A DNA stretch of 64,000 nucleotides from Pseudomonas lalkuanensis (GTDB lineage Bacteria > Pseudomonadota > Gammaproteobacteria > Pseudomonadales > Pseudomonadaceae). The stretch is from the NCBI RefSeq assembly GCF_008807375.1, contig NZ_CP043311.1:214501-278500 (forward strand), read 5' to 3'. The first letter of the stretch is position 1. Each line of letters opens with the position of its first letter. Below the pieces are notes generated by a model, which was given only the letters and a program-made list of their open reading frames with translations, did not search any database and was not told where the DNA came from. Position numbers and translations under genes: made by a program. Shown here in pieces: positions 49,664 through 57,975 of the stretch.

Positions 49664-51094
49664 TCAGCGGACGAAGAGTTTGAAGACCAGCTTCTGGATG
49701 GCCTTGCCATAGGGCGGGTAGATCAGCTTCGCGGCATTGAAGCGCTGCTTGATGAACACGCCCTTGGCCTTGCTGAACGTCAGGAAGCCCTCGTGGCCGT
49801 GGTAATGACCCATGCCGGACGGGCCGATGCCGCCGAAGGGCATGTCGTCCTGGGCCACGTGCAGCAGGGTGTCGTTCAGGCACACACCGCCGGAATGGGT
49901 TTCGTTGAGGACGCGTTGCTGCTCGCCCCGGCCGTAACCGAAATAGTAGAGCGCAAGCGGACGCGGGCGGTCGTTGATGTAGCTGAAGGCGTCGTCGATG
50001 TTGCGATAGGGGACCACCGGCAGCAGGGGGCCGAAGATCTCTTCCTGCATCAGCTTCATGTCATCGGTGGCATTCAGCACCAGGGTGTGCGGCAGGCGGC
50101 GGCCCTGGGCTTCGGGGAACAGCGGCACCAGGCGCGCGCCCTTGGCTTCGGCGTCGGACAGGTAGCCGTTCAGGCGGCCCAGCTGGCGCTCGTTGATGAT
50201 GGCGGTGTAGTCGGGGTTGTCCGTCAGTTGCGGGTAGAAGCCCTTCACGGCCTGGCGATAGGCCTCGACGAAACCGTCGACGCGGTCTTCCGGCACCAGT
50301 ACGTAGTCGGGCGCCACGCAGGTCTGCCCGGCGTTGAGGGTCTTGCCGAAGGCAATGCGCTCGGCGGCATCGGCCAGGGGTACGTCGGCGGAAACGATGG
50401 CCGGCGACTTGCCGCCCAGCTCCAGGGTCACCGGAGTCAGGTTCTCGGCGGCGGCGCGCATCACGTGCTTGCCGATGCTGGTGGCGCCGGTGAACAGCAG
50501 GTGGTCGAAAGGCAGGCGGGAGAAGGCCACGCCTACCTCGGCTTCGCCCAGGGCCACGGCCACCAGGTCTTCAGGGAAGATGCGCGCCAGCAGGTCCTTC
50601 ACCAGCTGCGAGGTGGCCGGAGTGGACTCGCTCATCTTGATCATCACCCGGTTGCCCGCGGCCAGGGCGCCCACCAGCGGGCCGATGGCCAGGAACAGCG
50701 GGTAGTTCCACGGCACGATCACGCCGACCACGCCCAGCGGCTGGTAGACCACCTTGGCCGAGGCCGGCTGGAAGGCCAGGCCGACGCCACGGCGGGAGGG
50801 CTTCATCCATTTTTTCAGGCGTTTGGCGGAGTAGTGGATGCCATGGAGGCTGGGCATGATCTCGGCGAGACGCGTCTCGTCGGCAGAGCGATTGCTGAAG
50901 TCCTGGGAGATGGCGGCAATCAGCGCGTCCTGCTCGGTGAACAGCAGCTCGCGGAGGGACTTCAGCCACTGGATGCGCTGCTCGGCGCTGGGCATGGGGT
51001 TGGCGCGAAAGGCCTCGCGCTGGCGCTGGAAGAGGGATTCCAGCTGGCTGATCTGCTGCTGGCTCTGTTGCAGGTAGGCGATGTCGGCGACCAT
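49664..51094 (-). CDS. Aldehyde dehydrogenase, coniferyl-aldehyde-dehydrogenase type
   Basis: This is a 476-aa NAD(P)-dependent aldehyde dehydrogenase. The general-base Glu225 is in LELGGKSPAIV, the nucleophile Cys259 in NAGQTCVAPDYVLV, and VIVPWNYPL binds the cofactor. The shorter length and C-terminus (IYPPYGKAIQKLVFKLFV) place it in the membrane-associated/CalB-like branch acting on fatty or aromatic aldehydes. First gene of a leftward operon with the Tat subunit and GMC enzyme; faces a TetR gene across a palindromic operator. Confidence 0.88.
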   Translation of the reverse strand: MVADIAYLQQSQQQISQLESLFQRQREAFRANPMPSAEQRIQWLKSLRELLFTEQDALIAAISQDFSNRSADETRLAEIMPSLHGIHYSAKRLKKWMKPSRRGVGLAFQPASAKVVYQPLGVVGVIVPWNYPLFLAIGPLVGALAAGNRVMIKMSESTPATSQLVKDLLARIFPEDLVAVALGEAEVGVAFSRLPFDHLLFTGATSIGKHVMRAAAENLTPVTLELGGKSPAIVSADVPLADAAERIAFGKTLNAGQTCVAPDYVLVPEDRVDGFVEAYRQAVKGFYPQLTDNPDYTAIINERQLGRLNGYLSDAEAKGARLVPLFPEAQGRRLPHTLVLNATDDMKLMQEEIFGPLLPVVPYRNIDDAFSYINDRPRPLALYYFGYGRGEQQRVLNETHSGGVCLNDTLLHVAQDDMPFGGIGPSGMGHYHGHEGFLTFSKAKGVFIKQRFNAAKLIYPPYGKAIQKLVFKLFVR

Positions 51095-51182
51095 GGCGCG
51101 GTTCCTCGGCGGCTCCGGGAGCGTCGTTCGAATCCGTCTGGCGGACGCGACCTGGCTCTGTTGTTTTAGTGTCGCTGGATTT

Positions 51183-51200
51183 TTAGAGCAATTGCTCTAA
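51183..51200. promoter_or_regulatory. 18-bp perfect palindrome between aldehyde dehydrogenase and tetR
   Basis: TTAGAGCAATTGCTCTAA is a perfect palindrome centred at 51191/51192, 89 bases before the aldehyde dehydrogenase ATG. It is the natural candidate operator for the divergent TetR regulator. The rest of the 256-base gap shows no other structure. Confidence 0.7.
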
Positions 51201-51350
51201 TCTGTCAAATAGCTTGCCCGTCGGCCCGTCCGGCGGCAGCCCAACGAAAAGCTTGACGGGCGGCTGCCGGTAACACCGGGTGTTTCCCGAACGCCGCGCG
51301 GTGTACCTTTACCGCTCGCCGCGCCTACCGATTGCAGGAACCACCGCCCG

Positions 51351-52016
51351 ATGGCACCAAGACCCAAGACCCGCGACCGCATCGTTCTGGAGAGCCTCGC
51401 GCTGTTCAACGTCCAGGGCGAGCGCAATGTCACCACCAACCACATCGCCGCGCACCTGGGCATGTCGCCGGGCAACCTGTACTACCACTTCCGCAACAAG
51501 CAGGAGATCATCGCCGAGCTGTTCGGCCTCTACGAGGCGCGGGTGGACAGCTTCCTGCGCCTGCCGGAGGGGCGCGGGGTGACGGTGGAGGACAAGACCT
51601 TCTACCTGGAGTCCCTGCTGGCGGCCATGTGGGATTTCCGCTTCCTGCATCGCGACCTGGAGCACCTGCTGGAGTCCGATCTGGAACTCGCCGCGCGCTA
51701 CCGGCTCTTCGCCCAGCGCTGCCTGGACCACGCCCAGGCCATTTATCGTGGCTTCGTCAGTGCCGGCATCCTGCTGATGAATCCCGCCCAGGTCGAAGCG
51801 CTGACCCTCAACAGCTGGATCATCGTCACGTCCTGGGTGCGCTTCCTCTGCACCACCCGTGGCGATGCCGCCGACCTCAGCCAGGAACTGCTGCGCCGTG
51901 GCATCTACCAGGTGCTGGCGCTGGAAGGCGGCTACCTCGCGCCCGAAGCGCAGCCGGCGGTCAAGGCGCTGTACGAGAAGCTCTACGTGCCGCTGGAGCA
52001 GGTGGTACCGGGCTGA
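51351..52016 (+). CDS. TetR-family regulator of the aldehyde dehydrogenase operon
   Basis: This is a 221-aa TetR-type repressor. Its HTH is VTTNHIAAHLGMSPGNLYYHFRNKQEII (about 27-54), with the N-terminal basic PRPKTRDRIVLESLALFN. The C-terminal helical domain would bind an effector, perhaps a long-chain alcohol, aldehyde or acyl derivative given the neighbours (inference). It is divergent from the dehydrogenase gene, with the perfect palindrome between them. Next on the same strand is the export operon, 85 bases away. Confidence 0.86.
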   Translation: MAPRPKTRDRIVLESLALFNVQGERNVTTNHIAAHLGMSPGNLYYHFRNKQEIIAELFGLYEARVDSFLRLPEGRGVTVEDKTFYLESLLAAMWDFRFLHRDLEHLLESDLELAARYRLFAQRCLDHAQAIYRGFVSAGILLMNPAQVEALTLNSWIIVTSWVRFLCTTRGDAADLSQELLRRGIYQVLALEGGYLAPEAQPAVKALYEKLYVPLEQVVPG

Positions 52017-52101
52017 TCGAGGAAGCATTGACGCGTGTTAAGGCGAAGCGGCGCGACTATAGTGGGAAAATTGAGCCAAGGAATGCTTGAGTTTTTTGTC
52101 C

Positions 52102-53496
52102 ATGTCCAGAACCACACCCAGGATTGTGATACTTGGCGCCGGTCCGTATCGATTCCCCGGCATTGAGCTGGAACGCTACAACGATCTTGCTGGCCTGCAG
52201 GGCGATTCCGAAGCCGATGTGCTGTTGGTCGACCTGCCGGGCGCACAGGCGGGCCCGGCCTTGCGGAGCCTGCGCCTCGATCCCCGCTATCGTTTCAGTC
52301 TGATCTACTGCTGCCAGGACCAGGATCCCTGGTGCCTTGCCCTGGGTGACGGCCCGCCGCCGGCCGACCCGGGTGCCATCACGCCCCTTTGGCGCCTCTG
52401 GCGCGAGCGCTTTGGCCTTTTCAATCGTGGAACGGCCCCGGAACGCTTCGAGGAACGGGTGATGGCGTGGCTCTGGCTGCGCTCACGTGGCGAAGTCCTT
52501 GCAGTGCGTGATACCAGCGTGCCCCAGCACTACCGCTATCCGCTGCTGGAAGCCCTGGGCAACGAAGAGACCATCAACCAGTTCTCCTGGCTACAGCTGA
52601 TGAGCCAGCAGGGCTGGCTGGAGGAGGGGGAACTGCAGGACAGGCTGCGCCTGTGCACCAGCTGTGGCTCGGGCCGCCTCAATTACGTGGATGTCTGCCC
52701 CGAGTGCCAGGCCCTGGACATCGGTCGCCAGCCTTCGCTGCATTGCTTCACCTGCGGGCACGTCGGCCCCCAGGAACACTTCCTCAAGGAAGGCGTGCTG
52801 CTCTGCCCGAACTGCCTGACCCGTCTTCGCCATATCGGCAGCGACTACGACCGTCCCCTGGAGAACTACCGCTGCCGCAACTGCCAGGCCTTTTTCGTCG
52901 ATGCCGCCGTGGATGCGCGCTGCCTGGACTGTGGCCAATCCCACGCGCCCGACAAGTTGCGCGTGCGCGAGATACGCCACTTCCGCCTGGCGGAGGCCGG
53001 GCGCCTGAGGTGCCGGGAAGGCTTCGGCGCCGGGGCGATGAATATCGAGCACTTCGGCAGCCTCAACTTGTTGCCACGCCAGGCCTTCCTCGATCTGTTG
53101 AACTGGCAACTGCAACTGACGCGACGGCACCGGGAGCCGGCCTTTTCTCTACTTGGTCTGCGTTTCGTCAACCTGTTGGAAACCCTCTCCCAACTCGGTG
53201 AGATGCGCGGCCACGCGCTGGTGGACGGGCTGGTGGAGCGCCTGCAGGAAGCTGTGCGGGAAACCGATCGTTGCTGCCGGCTGAGCGAGGAGGTGCTCTG
53301 GCTGCTGATGCCGCACACCGACGTCACCGGCATGGAGGTGGTACGCAAGCGCCTGGTCAAGGGCGCGGAACGCCTGACCGCCGGGCAGGCGACGTCCATC
53401 GAGGTGCGGTTGGCCGTCTTCACGGCTCCCGATGATCAGCAGGACCAGGAAGACGCTGCCCTGCTGCTGGCGCGTCTGGGCGGACAGTTGGGCTGA
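52102..53496 (+). CDS. Multi-zinc-knuckle regulator with degenerate GGDEF domain (TackOD1-like)
   Basis: This is a 464-aa cytoplasmic protein. Residues 1-125 look like a degenerate receiver/Rossmann fold (RIVILGAGPY...ADVLLVDLPG). Residues 185-277 carry six CxxC pairs (185/188, 199/202, 215/218, 235/238, 258/261, 274/277), enough for three zinc ribbons, as I recall for TackOD1 proteins. Residues about 315-460 resemble GGDEF, but the catalytic motif is SEEVL instead of GGDEF; the upstream RxxD (Arg386-Glu-Thr-Asp389), which is the c-di-GMP inhibitory site in WspR, is kept. It may bind but not make c-di-GMP. ATG 52102; TTG 52087 is closer to an AAGGA site. The next gene starts 2 bases after its stop. 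Confidence 0.75.
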   Translation: MSRTTPRIVILGAGPYRFPGIELERYNDLAGLQGDSEADVLLVDLPGAQAGPALRSLRLDPRYRFSLIYCCQDQDPWCLALGDGPPPADPGAITPLWRLWRERFGLFNRGTAPERFEERVMAWLWLRSRGEVLAVRDTSVPQHYRYPLLEALGNEETINQFSWLQLMSQQGWLEEGELQDRLRLCTSCGSGRLNYVDVCPECQALDIGRQPSLHCFTCGHVGPQEHFLKEGVLLCPNCLTRLRHIGSDYDRPLENYRCRNCQAFFVDAAVDARCLDCGQSHAPDKLRVREIRHFRLAEAGRLRCREGFGAGAMNIEHFGSLNLLPRQAFLDLLNWQLQLTRRHREPAFSLLGLRFVNLLETLSQLGEMRGHALVDGLVERLQEAVRETDRCCRLSEEVLWLLMPHTDVTGMEVVRKRLVKGAERLTAGQATSIEVRLAVFTAPDDQQDQEDAALLLARLGGQLG

Positions 53497-53498
53497 GC

Positions 53499-54827
53499 AT
53501 GGAAGCTTTTGTCGAGCAGTGGCTGCTGCTCCTCGGCGAGTTCGCCAGGAGCGATGGCATTCTGCAAGGTGCCTTCATGTTGCTGCCGGCTTTCCTGCTG
53601 CTGGAGCTGCCGCTCAACCTGCTGGTGCTGATCGGCGTCCTGCGCTGGTTCGTCCGCAAGCCGTTCGAGTTGCCCCAGCAGAGTACCTATCGGCCGCGGG
53701 TGTCCTGCATCATCACCTGCTACAGCGAGGGGCGGGATGTCCAGACGACCCTGCGCAGCCTGTGCGAGCAGACCTACCCCGGCTACATCGAGATGATTCC
53801 AGTGGTGGACGGAGCGGCCGTGAACCAGCCCACCATGCAGGCCGTGCGGGATTTTCGCGTTGATCCGCAACTCTATCCGCGACGCCTGTTGCGACCCATC
53901 GCCAAGTGGCAGCGCGGTGGCCGGGTCTCCTCCCTGAACGCGGGGCTGGCGCACTGCACCGGCGAAGTGGTGATGGCCCTGGACGGCGACACCTCCTTCG
54001 ACAACGACATGGTCAGCCAGATGGTCCGTCATTTCGCCGACCCCGATGTCCCGGCCGTGGCAGGAAGCCTGCGAGTGCGCAATGCCTGGGCTTCGCTCAC
54101 CACCGCCATGCAGGCGCTGGAGTATCAGCTGTCGATCCACATGGCCAAGATCGGCCTCAGCGAATGGAACCTGGTGAATAACGTTTCCGGCGCGTTCGGC
54201 GCGTTTCGCCGCAGTTTCCTCGACAAGATCGGCGGCTGGGACACGCACACCGCGGAAGACCTCGACATCACCCTGCGGATCAAGAACTACTTCGGCCGCA
54301 GGCCCCTGCGCATTCCCTTCGAGCCCGGTGCCATCGGCCATACCGATGCACCCGTGACCTTCCTGCAGTTCCTCAAGCAGCGCCTGCGCTGGGACGGTGA
54401 CCTGTACTTCCTCTATATCCGCAAGCACCGCCACAGCTTCAATCCGCGGCTGCTGGGCTGGCCGAACTTCCTGATGACCCTGATCACCGGCTTCTTCTTC
54501 CAGCTGGTACTGCCTTTCATCATCGCCGGCTACTGCCTGGCCGGGCCCCTAGTGCTGCCCTGGCCGCGCTTCCTGGCCCTGGCCGCCCTCATCTACCTGG
54601 TCTATCTGGGCATGACGCTGTTGCTCTATGTGGCCATGCTGGCCCTGGTGTCCGAGCGGCCGCGCCTGGACCTGCGATTGTTCCCCGTGGTCTTCGTCTT
54701 CCCGCTGTTCATGCTGATCATGCGCATGTGGAGCGCGGTGGCGATGCTCAACGAGGCCCTGCGTCGCGGCCATGAGGAAACCAGCATGGCGCCCTGGTGG
54801 GTGCTGCGCAGGGCCAAGAGGTTCTGA
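53499..54827 (+). CDS. Processive family-2 glycosyltransferase (polysaccharide synthase)
   Basis: This is a 442-aa inner-membrane GT2 enzyme. A first membrane span (about 22-52) precedes the catalytic domain: VSCIITCYSEG, Asp104 (VVDG), the DxD pair Asp162/Asp164 (ALDGDTSFDND), Glu253-Asp254 (TAEDLD) and QRLRW (294-298), the QxxRW processivity motif. Three or four C-terminal spans follow (310-415). It resembles Alg8, PgaC and BcsA cores, without a PilZ domain. No polymer can be named. The gene begins 2 bases after the regulator's stop, and the outer-membrane gene starts 4 bases after its stop. Confidence 0.87.
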   Translation: MEAFVEQWLLLLGEFARSDGILQGAFMLLPAFLLLELPLNLLVLIGVLRWFVRKPFELPQQSTYRPRVSCIITCYSEGRDVQTTLRSLCEQTYPGYIEMIPVVDGAAVNQPTMQAVRDFRVDPQLYPRRLLRPIAKWQRGGRVSSLNAGLAHCTGEVVMALDGDTSFDNDMVSQMVRHFADPDVPAVAGSLRVRNAWASLTTAMQALEYQLSIHMAKIGLSEWNLVNNVSGAFGAFRRSFLDKIGGWDTHTAEDLDITLRIKNYFGRRPLRIPFEPGAIGHTDAPVTFLQFLKQRLRWDGDLYFLYIRKHRHSFNPRLLGWPNFLMTLITGFFFQLVLPFIIAGYCLAGPLVLPWPRFLALAALIYLVYLGMTLLLYVAMLALVSERPRLDLRLFPVVFVFPLFMLIMRMWSAVAMLNEALRRGHEETSMAPWWVLRRAKRF

Positions 54828-54831
54828 GTTG

Positions 54832-56916
54832 ATGATTCGTCCATTTCTTTTCTGCGCACTGTTGCTGGCCGCCGGCATGGTCGGGGCCGAAGTGCTGCCG
54901 TTGGCCCGGGTGCTGGATCGCGCCGAAGACGGGGCCGCCCTGCAGGCCAAGGCGGCCGAGCTGCGGGCGCTGGATGCACTCAAGGAACAGCGCGAAGCCG
55001 AGGCGGGCTGGCAGTGGTTCGGCTCCGGCAGTACCGGGCACTACCGCGAACTGGTGACCGAAAACCTGCGAGACGACTATTACGGGCGTGACCTGGCCCT
55101 CGGCCTGCGCCACCCGCTGCTCGGCAGCCTGCGTCGACAAGTGCAGGCCGTATCGGCGGTGGAGCTTGAGCAGCAGCGGCAGCAGGCGCAGCGCCTGTTG
55201 CGCCTGGCGGAGCAGCGGCTGGCCTTGCGCAGCGCCTATGCCGACTGGTGGCGCGCCGAGCAGGAGGACCGCTGGTGCAAGGGGCTGCTGCCCACATCCC
55301 AGGCGGCTCGCGAACGCCTGGCCCGGCGTCAGCAGGGTGGCTGGCTGCTGCCTTCGCAGGCGCGATTGCTGGACGGCCAATGGCAGGGTCTCCAGCAGCG
55401 TTGCCGGCAGAGCGCGCTCCTGGTGGAGGACACCCGCGCCAGCCTGGCCGGGTTGGCGGGTATGGAGATTGGCCCTGGTCAGCAGGCCGAAGCGGAATCG
55501 CTGTCAACGCAAGTGCTGCCGCTGTCCAACTGGCGTCAGGCCCTGGAGGGTCATCCGCGCCTGCAAGAGCGGCAGGACGAACTGCGCCACGCCGAGCGCA
55601 ATCGGCAATCGCCCTGGTACGAGAGCGTCGACTCAAGCTTCAGCGTTGCGCAGAGCTACGAGTCACGCAGTGGCGCCAGCAAGAGCGGCGACGGCCTGGT
55701 GGCCGCCCTCAGTCTGTCCGCACCGTTTGACCTGATGAACTACGGCCGGGCCCGCAATCGCGAAGGCGAGGCGCGCCATCAAGCCGCCCTGGCGCAGTTG
55801 GAGGCCGAGCGCCAGCAACTGCTCCAGTCCCTTGGGCAAACCCTGCAGGCCCAGCGCCAGGCAGCACTGGACCTGGATCGAGAGCGCGAGCAGTTGGCCG
55901 TTTCGGACCAGGCCCTGCGGGAGCAGCGGCTGCGCGCCGAGCGCTCGGTTTCCGAGAGCCCGGCCGAAGAACTGGCTGTGGAGCTGGAGCGCTACAACAG
56001 CGAATTGCGCCTGATTGCCGCCTGGCACGCTGCCTGGCTGCGTGAAGCGGCCCTGCGACTGTTTGTCGACGATGACCAGGCCCTGGCCGGCCTGCTGGGG
56101 CCGCGGCGTCTCGACTGGAAGGCCCTGGGTGTGGTTGGGGCGGCGCCGAAGGGCGTCGGCTCGACGGGCTGGAGCCAGGGGGTGTACCTGTGGAAAAGCG
56201 AGGCATTGCTGAATCCCGCGACTCGTCACGCGGAACTGCGCGAACTGCGCCGCGCCGGCATGACGCGGCTGTACCTGGGGCTCGATGGTGGACAGGTGGC
56301 CGACATCCCGGCCTTGCGCAAGCGACTGCAGGACACCCTTGATGAGGCCCACGGCCAAGGCTTGCAGGTGGTATTGCTGCTGGGGGATCCGGCTTGGCTG
56401 GAACCCGCTGGGCGCCAGGGCTTGCTGGACCTGCTCGGTGGGCTCGAGGGGCTGCCGTTCGATGCCCTGCACCTGGATCTTGAGGTGGAGCAGCTCGGCT
56501 GGCCGGTGCCCGACCGCCGCTTGCAGGACTGGCTGGACACCCTGGCCGCCGTGTCCGGGGTCGTGTCCTGGTCGCTGGAGCTGTCCAGCCATCCCCGCTG
56601 GTTCGCCGAGCCAGCCGTCGGTGCGACCTGCGTCCCCTGTGCCCTGCCGCAGCGCGGCGTGCGGCAGGTCGACCTGATGATCTACACCCGCAATCCCGCC
56701 CGAAGCGCCGAACTGGCGGAATCCATCGCCCGGCGCTGGCCGACGCTGCGTTTCCGTCTGGCCCAGAGTGTCGAGCCCCAGCTACCGGCTGGGGAGTCCT
56801 GGGCCGGGGCATCGCGCACGCAGTTGCGGGAACAGCTCGAGCGTTGGCGCACGCGCCTGCAGCCCGCCGGGATCACCGGTGTCGACTGGCAGGATTGGAC
56901 CCATTTTCCCCGTTGA
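54832..56916 (+). CDS. Outer-membrane TolC-like channel fused to C-terminal TIM-barrel domain
   Basis: This is a 694-aa exported protein. The signal peptide is MIRPFLFCALLLAAGMVGA. Residues about 20-425 have the OMF layout: long Ala/Gln/Leu/Arg coiled coils, two tandem halves, and a beta-strand segment (WYESVDSSFSVAQSYES...LVAALSLSAPFDL). From about 435 the pattern switches to alternating strand/helix (GVYLWKSEALL, TRLYLGL, LQVVLLLGD, LHLDLEVEQLGW, SWSLELSSHPRW, QVDLMIYTR, RFRLAQSVEPQ, GITGVDWQDW), which reads as eight strands of a TIM barrel with acidic strand-end residues Asp549, Glu551 and Glu648. A glycoside-hydrolase-like domain is likely. Start 4 bases after the glycosyltransferase stop. 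Confidence 0.72.
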   Translation: MIRPFLFCALLLAAGMVGAEVLPLARVLDRAEDGAALQAKAAELRALDALKEQREAEAGWQWFGSGSTGHYRELVTENLRDDYYGRDLALGLRHPLLGSLRRQVQAVSAVELEQQRQQAQRLLRLAEQRLALRSAYADWWRAEQEDRWCKGLLPTSQAARERLARRQQGGWLLPSQARLLDGQWQGLQQRCRQSALLVEDTRASLAGLAGMEIGPGQQAEAESLSTQVLPLSNWRQALEGHPRLQERQDELRHAERNRQSPWYESVDSSFSVAQSYESRSGASKSGDGLVAALSLSAPFDLMNYGRARNREGEARHQAALAQLEAERQQLLQSLGQTLQAQRQAALDLDREREQLAVSDQALREQRLRAERSVSESPAEELAVELERYNSELRLIAAWHAAWLREAALRLFVDDDQALAGLLGPRRLDWKALGVVGAAPKGVGSTGWSQGVYLWKSEALLNPATRHAELRELRRAGMTRLYLGLDGGQVADIPALRKRLQDTLDEAHGQGLQVVLLLGDPAWLEPAGRQGLLDLLGGLEGLPFDALHLDLEVEQLGWPVPDRRLQDWLDTLAAVSGVVSWSLELSSHPRWFAEPAVGATCVPCALPQRGVRQVDLMIYTRNPARSAELAESIARRWPTLRFRLAQSVEPQLPAGESWAGASRTQLREQLERWRTRLQPAGITGVDWQDWTHFPR

Positions 56917-56924
56917 GTCAGGCC

Positions 56925-57965
56925 ATGAAGATTCGATTCTCCAGCCCCAAGGAACAGCAGCCCACCCAGGAGCAGGGGCTCAAGGTGCTCTACGCACCCG
57001 GCAAGCGTCTGGCCTTCAAGCTGCGCTGGTACCTGATCCTGCTCGCGGTCACCAGTCCGCTGCTGTTCCTGGTCGGGCGCGAGTTCCTCGGCCTCTGGCT
57101 GATCGAGGCGCCGGTGCAGCTGCACCTGCCGTCCACCGAGCTGCGGGCGCGGGAGGCTGGACAGGTGGAGCGCGTGCTGGCCAGGCCCGGCGATCGGGTC
57201 GAGGCCGGCCAGTTGCTGGTGAAGATGGATAACCCCGAGTGGCGTGCTCGCCTCGCCCTGCTCGGCGACCCCGCCGTCCAGGCGCGGCGGCCTGCCGGGA
57301 GCCGGCCCCTGCCGGAGCAGGAACGTCAGGCCCTGGAACGCCTGCTGGCCAGCGCGGAGAGCCGCCTGGGACGCCTGCGCGGTCTGCTCGCCGCCGGTGC
57401 CGCGACCCGGGGTGAGGTGCAGCAGGCCCAGGATGAGCGGGACCGGCGCCAGCGGGACCTGGTGCAATTCGAGCGGCGAGAGTCGCAACCGGTGGACGAC
57501 ACTCTGGAGCGTCAACGCCGACTGGAAAGCGACTGGCTGCAGGCACGTTTGCATGGGCTGGAGCTGAAGGCCGGTGAGTCCGGGGTGATCAGCGAGGTGT
57601 TGGTGGATGAAGGCGAAAACGTCGGCCCCGGGACGCCGCTGATGCGCCTGCAGCGTCTGGGCGACGCCGAACTGTGGGTCTATCTCGACCCGCGGGATGC
57701 CGTCTATGCCTCTCCAGGCCAGCCCTTCCGGCTGCGCCTGCCGGACGGCACCTGGCTGCCTGCCGAGGTGGTGCGCATGGTGGAGGACGCCGCCCCTGTG
57801 CCGGTGGAGCTGCGTGAGGCGTTCAGCGCCCCGAGCCGCAACCTGCGCTTGCTGGCGCGGGTAAAAGGGGAGTGGCCGGCGTTCTGGCGTGTGGACCGTC
57901 TGGGTCTGAAGGCGCGCTTCCCCCATCGCTGGCGCTGGCTCGACAGCTGGGCCAGCGGTCGCTGA
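56925..57965 (+). CDS. HlyD-type periplasmic adaptor (membrane fusion protein)
   Basis: This is a 346-aa adaptor that links an inner-membrane partner to the outer-membrane channel. A cytoplasmic tail of about 34 residues precedes one membrane span (35-60). A first lipoyl half-motif is AGQVERVLARPGDRVEAGQLLVKMDN (79-103), then a coiled-coil hairpin (about 125-210), then the second half AGESGVISEVLVDEGENVGPGTPLMRL. It resembles the periplasmic part of Alg44 but lacks the PilZ domain. It begins 8 bases after the channel gene and ends 10 bases from the convergent hydrolase gene. No ABC or RND pump is encoded nearby, so the glycosyltransferase is the likely partner. Confidence 0.83.
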   Translation: MKIRFSSPKEQQPTQEQGLKVLYAPGKRLAFKLRWYLILLAVTSPLLFLVGREFLGLWLIEAPVQLHLPSTELRAREAGQVERVLARPGDRVEAGQLLVKMDNPEWRARLALLGDPAVQARRPAGSRPLPEQERQALERLLASAESRLGRLRGLLAAGAATRGEVQQAQDERDRRQRDLVQFERRESQPVDDTLERQRRLESDWLQARLHGLELKAGESGVISEVLVDEGENVGPGTPLMRLQRLGDAELWVYLDPRDAVYASPGQPFRLRLPDGTWLPAEVVRMVEDAAPVPVELREAFSAPSRNLRLLARVKGEWPAFWRVDRLGLKARFPHRWRWLDSWASGR

Positions 57966-57975
57966 GCCCCAGTGT

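Noticed and set aside
54832..57965. Channel plus adaptor considered as part of an RND or ABC drug efflux pump
   Set aside because: No RND or ABC component is present, and a processive glycosyltransferase is tightly linked upstream instead.
51351..57965. TetR gene considered as regulator of the export operon downstream of it
   Set aside because: Its divergent position and the palindrome point to the aldehyde dehydrogenase operon; the 85-base gap before the export operon shows no matching site. Read-through remains possible.
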